34,066 bases of DNA from assembly GCA_002389765.1 (NCBI GenBank), contig DGQM01000004.1:5992-40057 (forward strand), given 5' to 3'. The notes beneath the pieces are model-generated. The model was not told where the DNA came from. It made no database searches and saw only the letters and a program-made list of their open reading frames with translations. This document shows, piece by piece, positions 24,071-32,657 of this stretch; positions within the stretch are counted from its first letter, which is position 1; each line of letters opens with the position of its first letter. The position numbers and the translations under genes are program-made. The stretch comes from Bacteroidetes bacterium UBA4414. GTDB lineage: Bacteria > Bacteroidota > Bacteroidia > Chitinophagales > Chitinophagaceae.

Positions 24071-24686
24071 AAGACTTATTGCGCCATTAGTAAAACATGG
24101 TCAAAAATGGCAACATATCAGCCTTAATGGGAAAGAAACTCCTTCGAAATTTTATTTCAGTAGTGTTCAACTTGTAATTATCATTATTAGTTTAGGTATA
24201 AATATATTATTGCAACATGGTCTCTCTAAAGATTTGATGGGGTATATAATTTCTGCTTTTTCAATATCTGTTTCGCTATTCATGTCACTTTTAGTAAACA
24301 TATTTGACAAATTCGAGAAAACAAATTTTGATACAACAAATGCAAGTGACGAAGATGTAGTAAGACTAGTACAGAAAAAGAATTTTTTTAAGAAGTTCAT
24401 TTCTATTACAAGCTACTTGGTGGTAATGTCGATTCTTATTATTGTCTTATGTGGTATAACATATATAAAACCCACTGATGGATTTGCTGTGACAGTTGAT
24501 AATATTGTCTTTGACGTTAAAGATGTTGACTGGATATTTACGCTTAAAAACATAGTTGTAATTTCTTATCGCAGTACTTTACTCTATTTTATAATGAACT
24601 ATTTGGTGCTTACTCTTTTTGTAACAGGTAGTTCATTTGAATATTATATTTCCGAATTAGATAAAGTAAAAGTCATAAAAAAATAA
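24051..24686 (+). CDS. Unrecognised 211-residue membrane protein, second gene of the cassette
   Basis: Four membrane helices are predicted at about 36-55 (FSSVQLVIIIISLGINILL), 63-85 (MGYIISAFSISVSLFMSLLV), 116-138 (FISITSYLVVMSILIIVLCG) and 168-193 (LLYFIMNYLVLTLFV). A charged loop (DKFEKTNFD...EDVVRLVQKK, 86-111) separates helices 2 and 3, and an N-terminal basic segment of about 30 residues precedes the first. The ATG at 24051 lies inside the upstream gene, whose stop is at 24068-24070, so translation is coupled. No family recognised. Composition is AT-rich like its partner. A bidirectional terminator follows, with the stop codon inside its stem. Confidence 0.72.
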   Translation: MQYKSIERLIAPLVKHGQKWQHISLNGKETPSKFYFSSVQLVIIIISLGINILLQHGLSKDLMGYIISAFSISVSLFMSLLVNIFDKFEKTNFDTTNASDEDVVRLVQKKNFFKKFISITSYLVVMSILIIVLCGITYIKPTDGFAVTVDNIVFDVKDVDWIFTLKNIVVISYRSTLLYFIMNYLVLTLFVTGSSFEYYISELDKVKVIKK

Positions 24687-24710
24687 AGCCCCACAAAATG
24701 CGAGGCTTTA
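24684..24710. terminator. Bidirectional terminator between the cassette and the ABC-F gene
   Basis: TAAAGCC pairs with GGCTTTA around a 13-base loop. On the minus strand it is followed by T7, so it ends the ABC-F transcript well; on the plus strand it follows the cassette directly with a weaker tail (TAAATAAAT). Confidence 0.75.
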
Positions 24711-24732
24711 TAAATAAATATTAAAACAGAGA

Positions 24733-26364
24733 CTACGCCATTTGCATACCGTACATTTCTGTACGCAGTGCTTTTACACGTTCGTCTGTGCGGTATTCGT
24801 CAAATGTCATTTCACGGTCTATAGTACCGTTTGGAGTTATCTCTATAATGCGGTCTGCTACCGTTTGTGCCAGTTCATGATCTCGTGTAGTGAAAAGGAT
24901 GGTACCTTTGAAATCTTTCATACCATTGTTCAGCGCGGTAATGCTTTCCAGATCCAGGTGGTTGGTAGGTTCGTCAAACATCAGGATATTGCCTTTCAGC
25001 ATCATCATGCGGCTTATCATACAACGCATTTTCTCACCACCGCTCAGCACGGTACATTTCTTCAATGTTTCCTCGCCACTAAACAGCATACGGCCCAGGA
25101 AGCCACGGATGAAGGTTTCATCTTTCTCTTCGCTGAACTGGCGCAGCCAGTCTATCAGGTTCAGGTCTTTGCCTGCAAAGTATTCACTGTTATCGTTTGG
25201 CAGGTAGGTAGTAGTTGTAGTAACACCCCACTTGAATGTACCTTGAAAATCGGTGTCTTCGCCGGCCAGTATTTTGTAGAATGCCGAAGTAGCCAGACCG
25301 TTTTCTGCAAGTATCGCTACTTTCTGTCCGCGCTTCAGGTCGAAGCTGATGTCTTTGAACATCACTTCGCCATTCATGGTTTTGCTCAGTCCTTTTACTT
25401 CCAGTATCTGGTCGCCCGCTTCGCGCACCTGATTGTTGAACAGGATAGCAGGATATTTACGGGTAGAGGCCGTCATGTCTTCCAGCTTTATCTTATCCAA
25501 AGCTTTCTTACGGCTGGTTGCCTGTTTAGATTTTGATGCGTTGGCAGAGAAGCGCGCGATGAACTCTTTCAGTTCGGCAATCTTATCTTCTGCTTTCTTG
25601 TTTGCATCGGTACGTTGTTTCAGCAACAACTGGCTCGATTCGTACCAGAAAGAGTAGTTACCAGTGAAGATGGTAATCTTACCGAAGTCGATATCGGCAA
25701 CGTGCGTACACACGGTATCCAAAAAGTGACGATCGTGCGATACAACCAATACTACTTTATCATAGTCTGCCAGAAAATCTTCGAGCCACGCAATGGTTTC
25801 CAGATCAAGGTCGTTGGTAGGTTCATCGAGCAGCAGGATATCGGGATTACCAAAGATAGCTTGTGCCAGGAGCACACGTACTTTCTGGTTACCATCCAGT
25901 TCTTTTACTTTCCTGTTGTGGAATTCTTCTTTAATACCCAGATTGCTCAGCAATGTAGCTGCATCGCTCTCGGCATTCCAACCGTCCATTTCAGCAAAAA
26001 GACCTTCCAGCTCACCAGCCCTGATACCGTCTTCTTCGGTAAAAGGATCTTTGGCATATATCTCGTCCTTTGCCTTCATGATTTCAAACAGCTTGCCGTT
26101 GCCCAGCATTACTGTTTCCAGTACGGTGTTTTCATCGTACTCATAGTGGTTCTGCTTCAGCACGCTCATGCGCTGATCCTTACCTATTTCCACTTTACCG
26201 GTAGTAGGGTCTATCTCACCACTCAGTATTTTCAGGAAAGTAGATTTACCCGCACCGTTGGCACCGATGATACCATAACAGTTACCCTCGGTAAAACGGA
26301 TATTCACATCTTCAAACAACACGCGCTTGCCGTAGCGAAGCGATAAATTAGAAACTGAAAGCAT
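24733..26364 (-). CDS. ABC-F family ATP-binding protein, YbiT-like
   Basis: The 543-residue soluble protein has two ATPase domains joined by a linker, without membrane segments. ABC-F proteins bind the ribosomal E site and regulate or rescue translation. Domain 1 is complete: GANGAGKSTF (Lys40), LAGNQ-like signature ELDGNQKVRVLLAQA, ILLLDEPTNDLDLE and VVSHDRHFLD. The linker RFSANASKSKQATSRKKALD is typical of the YbiT subgroup. Domain 2 has a degenerate Walker A (AILAENGLATSAF near 350-360, with the P-loop Gly-Lys lost) and a switch reading TTRDHEL instead of S/THDxEF, yet keeps LSGGEKMRCM and FDEPTNHLDLES. A TACCTTTG -7 element lies 67 bases upstream. Confidence 0.93.
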   Translation of the reverse strand: MLSVSNLSLRYGKRVLFEDVNIRFTEGNCYGIIGANGAGKSTFLKILSGEIDPTTGKVEIGKDQRMSVLKQNHYEYDENTVLETVMLGNGKLFEIMKAKDEIYAKDPFTEEDGIRAGELEGLFAEMDGWNAESDAATLLSNLGIKEEFHNRKVKELDGNQKVRVLLAQAIFGNPDILLLDEPTNDLDLETIAWLEDFLADYDKVVLVVSHDRHFLDTVCTHVADIDFGKITIFTGNYSFWYESSQLLLKQRTDANKKAEDKIAELKEFIARFSANASKSKQATSRKKALDKIKLEDMTASTRKYPAILFNNQVREAGDQILEVKGLSKTMNGEVMFKDISFDLKRGQKVAILAENGLATSAFYKILAGEDTDFQGTFKWGVTTTTTYLPNDNSEYFAGKDLNLIDWLRQFSEEKDETFIRGFLGRMLFSGEETLKKCTVLSGGEKMRCMISRMMMLKGNILMFDEPTNHLDLESITALNNGMKDFKGTILFTTRDHELAQTVADRIIEITPNGTIDREMTFDEYRTDERVKALRTEMYGMQMA

Positions 26365-26430
26365 TTATTAAAATCGATAAATTAAAAATCAAAAAGAAAA
26401 AACAGTTAATATGTTCTGTTTCGGGAGGTG

Positions 26431-26438
26431 CAAAGGTA
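26431..26438 (-). promoter_or_regulatory. Putative -7 element TACCTTTG for the ABC-F gene
   Basis: On the minus strand TACCTTTGCACC fits the Bacteroidota -7 form. The implied 5' leader is about 60 bases, A/T-rich, longer than most in this window. Confidence 0.5.
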
Positions 26439-26477
26439 CGAAAAACAAAGCGTATATAAATGGCATAGCCCGCAAAG

Positions 26478-26503
26478 AAAAGCTGCGGCAAAATTGCCGC
26501 AGC
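26478..26503 (-). terminator. Intrinsic terminator of the ElyC/SanA-like gene
   Basis: GCTGCGGCAA pairs perfectly with TTGCCGCAGC around an AA centre. On the minus strand it is followed by TTTTCTTTG. It lies 31 bases after the stop codon at 26535. Confidence 0.8.
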
Positions 26504-26534
26504 CTACTCACATTTTCCCCACTTGAAACGTATT

Positions 26535-27224
26535 TTATAATGCCTCCAATTTGCCATCGGGGTACTTGCTCCAGTCTATATCTCTGCCCAGTGTACCACG
26601 AAAGCGTCTGAAGAATGATTCCTGTTCGGTAATAGATACGAAATTGTTAACCTTAGCCTTTCTCGGATTGATTGAAGGATTGAGGTGTGTGTATGCTGCC
26701 AATGTATCTGTAACAAAAGGAAGACGGTCTATTTTGGTTCTGAAACGCTTGTCTAAAAAGCTCTTCAGCATAAACGACTGGAACGGGTCTGTAGCCAGTG
26801 CCAGCGATTTAAAACCCTGCTCTTTTGCCACTAGGTAAGAATAGTAAACGTTTTCGGTACTGTGCCTTGCATTGGTATCGTAAAAGATGTGCTCTTTAGG
26901 AATGCCCAATTGCTCGGCATAAAGCCCCATGATTACTGATTCTTTGTACGGAGAATAAACTGCCGCACCAGAGTAAATAACGTTTTTGGCAATCCCGTTT
27001 TTATACAACACCCAAGACCACAGCACACGTGCTTTCATCACGCTATCCCAGTTGCCATTGTTGAAAGGTATGCCGGGCACAATGATAGCATCATATACCT
27101 TGCCTTCCTGCACTGCTTTTGTGTATAGCTTTTGTGGCCCCTTGCGCGGGGTAAGACAACTTGCCATTTGTACTATAAGGGCAGAAGCAATCATAACTAA
27201 AAATAGTGACGAGAAACGTCTCAT
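26535..27224 (-). CDS. YdcF/ElyC/SanA family (DUF218) lipoprotein
   Basis: The 229-residue protein starts with a signal peptide and probable lipobox (ALIVQMASC, Cys23). The DUF218 core follows: YDAIIVPGIPFNNGNWDSVM (about 44-63) with the nucleotide-like binding loop, then NVIYSGAAVYSPYKESVIMG (about 80-100), IPKEHIFYDTNARHSTENV (about 107-126, the conserved T-x-EN motif) and LALATDPFQSFM. Family members affect envelope integrity and peptidoglycan precursor handling in E. coli; the biochemical activity is unknown. It has its own terminator, and mutS lies upstream on the same strand, 86 bases away. A weak hairpin (AACAAAG...CTTTGTT, 27248-27270) lies between them. Confidence 0.87.
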   Translation of the reverse strand: MRRFSSLFLVMIASALIVQMASCLTPRKGPQKLYTKAVQEGKVYDAIIVPGIPFNNGNWDSVMKARVLWSWVLYKNGIAKNVIYSGAAVYSPYKESVIMGLYAEQLGIPKEHIFYDTNARHSTENVYYSYLVAKEQGFKSLALATDPFQSFMLKSFLDKRFRTKIDRLPFVTDTLAAYTHLNPSINPRKAKVNNFVSITEQESFFRRFRGTLGRDIDWSKYPDGKLEAL

Positions 27225-27310
27225 AAAAACTGCGTTTATCCTCTAATAACAAAGCCTCTAAAACTTTGTTCATTTTATCACTATAAAAATACGTTATATC
27301 TTAATCAGTC

Positions 27311-29926
27311 TTATTTGTAGTTCTTAACTATTGTCTTCAATTCGTTAAGTTTTAACAGTGCTTCAACAGGTGTTAAGGTATTAATGTCCATAGCTTCCAG
27401 TATCTCCTGTACCCGTCGCAGATCGTCGGTTACGCCATCAAATATATTTAGCTGAAACTTTGGTAACGGGTTGATATTTTTCACCTTGCTGGATGTACTG
27501 TTGCTATCTGCATGTTTCTCTTCGAGCGAAGCCAGTATCTCATCGGCACGCGATAGCAATGCAGGTGGCATACCTGCCATACGTGCTACCTGTATACCAA
27601 AACTGTGCCTGCTTCCACCCGGTGCCAGCTTGCGCAGGAAGATGACTTTATTACCTGTCTCTTTGTGTGTGATGTGATAGTTCTTTACTCGCTCCAGTTG
27701 GTTTTCCAACTCGTTGATTTCGTGGTAGTGCGTTGCAAAAAGTGTCTTTGGCCTGTTGTTACTATTATGCAGGTATTCTACAATAGACCAAGCAATGGAT
27801 ATACCATCGTACGTACTGGTACCACGCCCTATCTCGTCCAGCAATACAAGGCTGCGCTCACTGATATTATTGATAATGCTGGCAGTCTCATTCATCTCTA
27901 CCATGAAGGTACTCTCACCACCACTCAGGTTATCTGATGCGCCGACACGGGTAAATATCTTATCTGTTAGCCCGATAGTAGCCGCAGTAGCAGGAACAAA
28001 GCTACCCATATGTGCCATCAGGGTAATGATAGCCGTCTGGCGCAGCAGCGCTGACTTACCACTCATGTTAGGACCGGTAAGAATGATTACCTGTTGTGTA
28101 TCCTTATCCAGTTGCATATCGTTAGCCACATACTGTTCACCGGGAGGTAATTGTTGTTCTATTACAGGGTGGCGACCTTGTTTAATATCAATAACTGCTT
28201 CCTTTACTATTTCAGGACGATGGTAGTTGTATTGTTTAGCATTGTTGGCAAAGCACAACAAGCAATCCAATTGCGCTACAATATTGGCATTGGTTTGTAT
28301 TGGTGCTATATGCGGTTCTATATCGGTCAATAGTTTCTGATATACATCCATCTCTATGGCCAATATTTTCTCTTCCGCTCCTAATATCTTCTCTTCGTAT
28401 TCTTTCAGTTCAGGTGTTATATACCGCTCTGCATTTGCCAATGTCTGTTTACGAATCCAGTCTGTGGGTACTTTGTCTTTGTGCGAATTGGTAACTTCCA
28501 GATAGTACCCAAATACATTATTATATGCCACTTTCAGCGAACCTATGCCTGTACGCTCTGCTTCCTTCTGTTGTATCTGCAATAAGTAGTTTTTACCACT
28601 GCGAGAAATGGTACGCAATTCATCGAGCTCTGCATGTATACCCTCGCGTATCATACCACCTTTGATAGCTACCGCAGGTGCGTCTTCCGTTATGATGCTC
28701 TTTATCTGCTTGTGTAAATCTGTAAGTGGTTGCATTGGCTGTGTCAATTGCACCAATGCATCGTAACCAGAATGGGTGCTGATATGCTTTACCTGCTCCA
28801 TAAATTCGAGGCTGCGTGCAAGTTGCAATACCTCTCGCGGATTGGCTTTCTTCAATGGTATCTTACCAATCATACGCTCCACATCACCAACCTGCTTGAT
28901 AAGTTGAAGGATATCGTGATTGGTATCCTGTTCTTTTATAAAGAATGTAACAAGGTCGAGGCGATGATTGATGCGTGTAATATCTGACAATGGGAATATC
29001 AGCCAGCGCTTCAGCAATCTGGCACCCATGGGTGTATGCGTATTGTCTATAGCCGTAAGCAGGCAGTTGCCTTTCTCATCGGTGCTATGTACCAACTCCA
29101 GATTGCGGATAGTAAATCTGTCCATCCACATAAACTCATCAGCTACTATACGCTGAATGGTATTGATGTGTTGCAGGTTGGGATGTTCGGTATCTTTCAG
29201 GTAATGAATAGCCACACCTGCTGCTATGATGGCAGGCTTCATCTCTTCTATACCATATCCTTTCAGCGATTGTGTCTGGAAGTGTTGCTGCAACAAATCG
29301 TACGTATACTGCTCTGCAAAAATCCATTCTTCCAACGGGAAGGTGTATACACGGGAATCTATGTTTTCTTTAAAGCGCCTTACCTGTGTTTTAGACAGGA
29401 GTACTTCTGATGGCTGAAAACTTTGCAGCAGTTTATCCATATACTCCTCGCTACCCTGTGCTGCATAAAATTCACCCGTACTTATATCCAAAAACGCCAC
29501 ACCACATAACCCGTCTGAAAGGTGTAATGCTGCAAGGAAGTTGTTAGTTTTGTTTTCCAACAACTTATCGTTGGTAGCAACGCCTGGGGTTACTAATTCT
29601 GTAACACCACGCTTCACGATACCCTTTACGGTTTTAGGGTCTTCCAATTGGTCGCAGATAGCAACACGATAACCCGCTTTAACCAGCTTGTGCAGGTACG
29701 TATCTACAGAGTGATGCGGAAAACCGGCAAGCTCTATATGCGAAGCAGAACCATTGGCACGCTTGGTAAGCGTAATACCCAACACACGGGAAGCGACGAG
29801 TGCATCCTCACCAAATGTTTCGTAAAAATCGCCTACTCTGAATAATAGGACAGCATCAGGATATCTTGCTTTGATTTCCTTATGCTGCTTCATCAATGGT
29901 GTTTCTGCTGCTTCCTTCTTTGCCAT
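27311..29926 (-). CDS. mutS: DNA mismatch repair protein MutS
   Basis: The 871-residue protein recognises mismatched bases as a dimer and recruits MutL. The mismatch-binding Phe-x-Glu is F34-Y35-E36 in RVGDFYETFGE. The clamp and lever regions follow (about 270-560), and the ATPase has Walker A ILTGPNMSGKSALLRQ (about 615-630), VGASDNLSGGESTFMVEM, Walker B LVLLDEIGRGTSTYDG and FATHYHEINELE. The C-terminal KFQLNIFDG segment precedes a short dimerisation helix (PVEALLKLNELK). Length and motifs are normal. It starts AUGG with a TAGGTTTG -7 element ending eight bases before, so the leader may be only a few bases. Confidence 0.97.
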   Translation of the reverse strand: MAKKEAAETPLMKQHKEIKARYPDAVLLFRVGDFYETFGEDALVASRVLGITLTKRANGSASHIELAGFPHHSVDTYLHKLVKAGYRVAICDQLEDPKTVKGIVKRGVTELVTPGVATNDKLLENKTNNFLAALHLSDGLCGVAFLDISTGEFYAAQGSEEYMDKLLQSFQPSEVLLSKTQVRRFKENIDSRVYTFPLEEWIFAEQYTYDLLQQHFQTQSLKGYGIEEMKPAIIAAGVAIHYLKDTEHPNLQHINTIQRIVADEFMWMDRFTIRNLELVHSTDEKGNCLLTAIDNTHTPMGARLLKRWLIFPLSDITRINHRLDLVTFFIKEQDTNHDILQLIKQVGDVERMIGKIPLKKANPREVLQLARSLEFMEQVKHISTHSGYDALVQLTQPMQPLTDLHKQIKSIITEDAPAVAIKGGMIREGIHAELDELRTISRSGKNYLLQIQQKEAERTGIGSLKVAYNNVFGYYLEVTNSHKDKVPTDWIRKQTLANAERYITPELKEYEEKILGAEEKILAIEMDVYQKLLTDIEPHIAPIQTNANIVAQLDCLLCFANNAKQYNYHRPEIVKEAVIDIKQGRHPVIEQQLPPGEQYVANDMQLDKDTQQVIILTGPNMSGKSALLRQTAIITLMAHMGSFVPATAATIGLTDKIFTRVGASDNLSGGESTFMVEMNETASIINNISERSLVLLDEIGRGTSTYDGISIAWSIVEYLHNSNNRPKTLFATHYHEINELENQLERVKNYHITHKETGNKVIFLRKLAPGGSRHSFGIQVARMAGMPPALLSRADEILASLEEKHADSNSTSSKVKNINPLPKFQLNIFDGVTDDLRRVQEILEAMDINTLTPVEALLKLNELKTIVKNYK

Positions 29927-29934
29927 GCGGAAGG

Positions 29935-29942
29935 CAAACCTA
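29935..29942 (-). promoter_or_regulatory. Putative -7 element TAGGTTTG for mutS
   Basis: On the minus strand TAGGTTTG fits TAnnTTTG. It directly follows the T tract of the M1 peptidase terminator (TTTTTATTTAGGTTTG) and ends eight bases before the mutS ATG. Confidence 0.45.
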
Positions 29943-29981
29943 AATAAAAAGCCTCTAACACCCTAACGGGCATTAAAGGCT
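29942..29981 (-). terminator. Intrinsic terminator of the FKBP/M1 peptidase operon
   Basis: On the minus strand AGCCTTTAAT-G-CCC pairs with GGG-T-GTTAGAGGCT (two G-U pairs, one internal mismatch) around a GTTA loop, followed by TTTTTATTT. It lies 23 bases after the peptidase stop codon and ends at the mutS -7 element. Confidence 0.85.
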
Positions 29982-30004
29982 CGGGATATTATGTGGATTA
30001 CTAT

Positions 30005-31633
30005 TTATTCTTTTATCAGGAAATCGGGAGAAGCCTCAATATTGTAGCCGCCTTTCTTCCATGGAATGCTTTGCCATTCAGCCGTTACACGGATGGTTTC
30101 GCTCTTTTTGCCGCTAATAGGTAATGGCAGTGAAAAGCCCTGAACTATATTGGTAAACCTATAGTACAACTCTTTCTTTTTAATATACCATTCAAATTTG
30201 GGTATTTGCGTACTGCGCAGGTATTGGTCGAAGAAGGCCTTCAAATCTAACCCTGTGAACTTCATGATATAATCTTCTACCTGCTTACTGGTAACAAGTT
30301 TGTGATAAAAATCTTTATTCAAGCCACGTAGCAGTTGACGGAATTTTTCATCATCATTCATCATTACACGTATCATGTGTACTACGGCAGAGCCCTTATC
30401 ATACTTATCACTACTGCCATCATCCTGCACGCCATAAGCTCCTATTACAGGTACGTCGTTACGAATGTTTTTCCACTCACCCCTTGTATAGGCAAATGCT
30501 TTTTCTTTTCCGAAAGCACACTCTGCAAACAAGGCTTCTGTATAGGTGGTAAAACCTTCATGCAACCAGTTATCTGCAATATCAGCTGCAGTAATATTAT
30601 TACCAAACCACTCGTGCCCACTTTCGTGTACGATGATAAAATCGAATAATGTACCAACACCACTACCACTTCTATCCTGCCCCAGATAACCCATTTTGTA
30701 TTGGTTGCCATAAGCCACCGCACTCTGGTGTTCCATACCAAGGAATGGTGCCTCTACCAGTTTATAACCATCTTCGTAAAACGGATATGGCCCCATCCAA
30801 TATTCAAAGCAGTGCAGCATTTGCTTGGTTACTTCAAACTGTTTCTTCGCTTTTGCTTCGTTCTGACGTAACACATAGAAGCTCAAATCAAGTTTGCCTT
30901 TTTCACCCATCAATGTGTCCGTCCACCCAACATAGTCACCACCATAAAAAGTAGCATTGTATGTATTGATAGGATTTTTAACCTCCCATATATTAACACG
31001 TGATTTGAATACATCCTGCTGCGAAACACCATTAGATATTACAGTTAACTCACCTGCTTTTGAAGATACAGACAATAGCATACCTTCATCCGGTTCATCA
31101 CCCTGATAATCTTTGCATGGCCACCAGCTACTGGCGCCTAATCCCTGACAAGCAACAGAATACCACGGTGAGTTCAAACTATCCACGCCCCATATAATCC
31201 CCCCATCCCATGGCGGCGTTCTGGCTACGCGTGGCTTGCCGTGGTAGTATATTTTCACTTCCTTATCAGCACCTACAGCCCATTTGGAAAAAACATAGTG
31301 AACCCACCACACTTTATCTTCTTTTACTACCTGTGCTTTTATTGTCGCACCAGCATCGTAGATGTACACACTATCTATTGTTAATGTGTCTTGCAAATCT
31401 ATTTGCATTATATCTACAGGTTTATCTACAACAATGAATTTGATAATATTAACGCCGCTGATAGACTTATTTTCGACATCCAGATATACTGTAAGATTAT
31501 AATGTTTTACATCCCACCATTTGCGACCGTCGCCATTGCTACCTCGCAATGTATCCTGATGGGTATAAGCAAAAGTGGTATTTGCAAGAAGCAAATACCA
31601 CAGTGTTATTACAATATGAAAGCTAAACTTCAT
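30005..31633 (-). CDS. M1 family metallopeptidase, exported
   Basis: The 542-residue aminopeptidase-type enzyme has a signal peptide (about 1-22, ending TTFAYT). The substrate-binding motif GMEHQ at 299-303 replaces the GAMEN form, and the zinc motif is H336-E337-S-G-H340 with the third ligand Glu359 (NWLHEGFTTYTEA), spaced as HExxHx18E. The N-terminal saddle domain (about 40-230) is present, but the C-terminal HEAT-like domain of large M1 enzymes is missing, as in many short Bacteroidota homologues. It would remove N-terminal residues from peptides in the periplasm. It starts two bases after the FKBP gene's stop, so the two are translationally linked. It is the last gene of the run. Confidence 0.93.
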   Translation of the reverse strand: MKFSFHIVITLWYLLLANTTFAYTHQDTLRGSNGDGRKWWDVKHYNLTVYLDVENKSISGVNIIKFIVVDKPVDIMQIDLQDTLTIDSVYIYDAGATIKAQVVKEDKVWWVHYVFSKWAVGADKEVKIYYHGKPRVARTPPWDGGIIWGVDSLNSPWYSVACQGLGASSWWPCKDYQGDEPDEGMLLSVSSKAGELTVISNGVSQQDVFKSRVNIWEVKNPINTYNATFYGGDYVGWTDTLMGEKGKLDLSFYVLRQNEAKAKKQFEVTKQMLHCFEYWMGPYPFYEDGYKLVEAPFLGMEHQSAVAYGNQYKMGYLGQDRSGSGVGTLFDFIIVHESGHEWFGNNITAADIADNWLHEGFTTYTEALFAECAFGKEKAFAYTRGEWKNIRNDVPVIGAYGVQDDGSSDKYDKGSAVVHMIRVMMNDDEKFRQLLRGLNKDFYHKLVTSKQVEDYIMKFTGLDLKAFFDQYLRSTQIPKFEWYIKKKELYYRFTNIVQGFSLPLPISGKKSETIRVTAEWQSIPWKKGGYNIEASPDFLIKE

Positions 31634-31635
31634 AC

Positions 31636-32634
31636 TTATTTACCTTTAGTAGCCGGTGTACTTTGTTTGTGCAGGTCTGACTGGATAACATCCAACAGTT
31701 CTACATCAAATATCAGAATGCCATTTACAGGGATACGGCTTGGGTCCGGACTATTTTGACCATACGCAAGCGGAGAAGGAATATAAAGTGTTCCTTTAGA
31801 ACCTTTTTTGAAGATCGTGAACCCTTCATCCCATCCTTTAATTACCATACCTTGGCCAACTGTAAATTCGAAAGGAGTAACGTGTTGGAACTGGGGATCA
31901 ACATTAGAGTCAAAAGCTTTGCCCTCCAATGTTTTACCTGTGTAGTTTACGCTTACTTTATCGCCGGGTTGCGCAACGATACCGGTGCCCATTTTGCTCA
32001 CAGTATAGTAAAGACCTGACGCTGTTTTAGTTGCTTTGATATTATTTGCTTTGAAATAATCCTGCAGTAATTTATCATCTATGTCTTTTTGTTTAGCAGC
32101 AGCTTCGGTAGCTTCTTTTTGCTTTTGCTCAGAAGACTTAACACCTGCCAATACAACACGGTAGTATATCATCTGTCCTTCACCTTTCTTCATCCAAGGT
32201 GCCGGTGTTATACCTGGTATAGTAAGCAATGAATCTACAGAGTAACGGAAAATAGCGCTATCGCCCGGTGTCATGTAAGTAAACCCTTCCATAATATCAC
32301 CTTTTGCAGGAGTAGCAGTCATCTGTACTTCTGCTGGCGCATTGTTCATTACCTGCCTTGTACTGAAATGAACACTATCATCTACTATAAGTTGTAAGTG
32401 AGCAGATATATAATCGCCTACTTTAGGGTTTTGTGTACCCGGTGCATCAACAACTATTTTATACTCAAGGCCATTAGGTGTTTTAAGGAAACCATCGTCT
32501 TTACGTGCAGTTTCAGACTTACTAACGGTTTTGTTTTCTTTTGTTTCCTTAGTAGTAGTTTTTTTACCTGATTGAGCAGACGCGCTAAACGCAGATACTG
32601 CTGCAATTGTCAGGATAGTTAAATTCTTTTTCAT
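31636..32634 (-). CDS. FKBP-type peptidyl-prolyl isomerase, periplasmic, two FKBP domains
   Basis: The 332-residue protein starts MKKNLTILTIAAVSAFSASAQ, a Sec signal peptide cut after SASA. A lysine/threonine-rich linker follows. Residues about 55-170 form a degenerate FKBP-like domain (GDYISAHLQLIVDDSVHFS; PGDSAIFRYSVDSLL), then a helical linker (SEQKQKEATEAAAKQKDIDD), then a complete FKBP domain (about 215-325: VSVNYTGKTLEGKAFDSN, VIKGWDEGFTIFKKGSKG, YIPSPLAYG). It catalyses cis-trans proline isomerisation and probably helps fold exported proteins. A start 18 bases upstream (32652) is possible but would precede the signal peptide with charged residues. It is the middle copy of three. Confidence 0.92.
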   Translation of the reverse strand: MKKNLTILTIAAVSAFSASAQSGKKTTTKETKENKTVSKSETARKDDGFLKTPNGLEYKIVVDAPGTQNPKVGDYISAHLQLIVDDSVHFSTRQVMNNAPAEVQMTATPAKGDIMEGFTYMTPGDSAIFRYSVDSLLTIPGITPAPWMKKGEGQMIYYRVVLAGVKSSEQKQKEATEAAAKQKDIDDKLLQDYFKANNIKATKTASGLYYTVSKMGTGIVAQPGDKVSVNYTGKTLEGKAFDSNVDPQFQHVTPFEFTVGQGMVIKGWDEGFTIFKKGSKGTLYIPSPLAYGQNSPDPSRIPVNGILIFDVELLDVIQSDLHKQSTPATKGK

Positions 32635-32657
32635 CTTTTTATACTTAAGCATTTAAA

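Noticed and set aside
23051..24686. Assignment of the cassette to Kiwa
   Set aside because: Only the general size and helix count are similar; gene order differs and no sequence motif supports DUF4868 or KwaA.
24742..25536. Open frame of 264 codons opposite the ABC-F gene
   Set aside because: Antisense to a clear ABC-F protein; the composition is full of Cys, Phe and His, as expected for a shadow.
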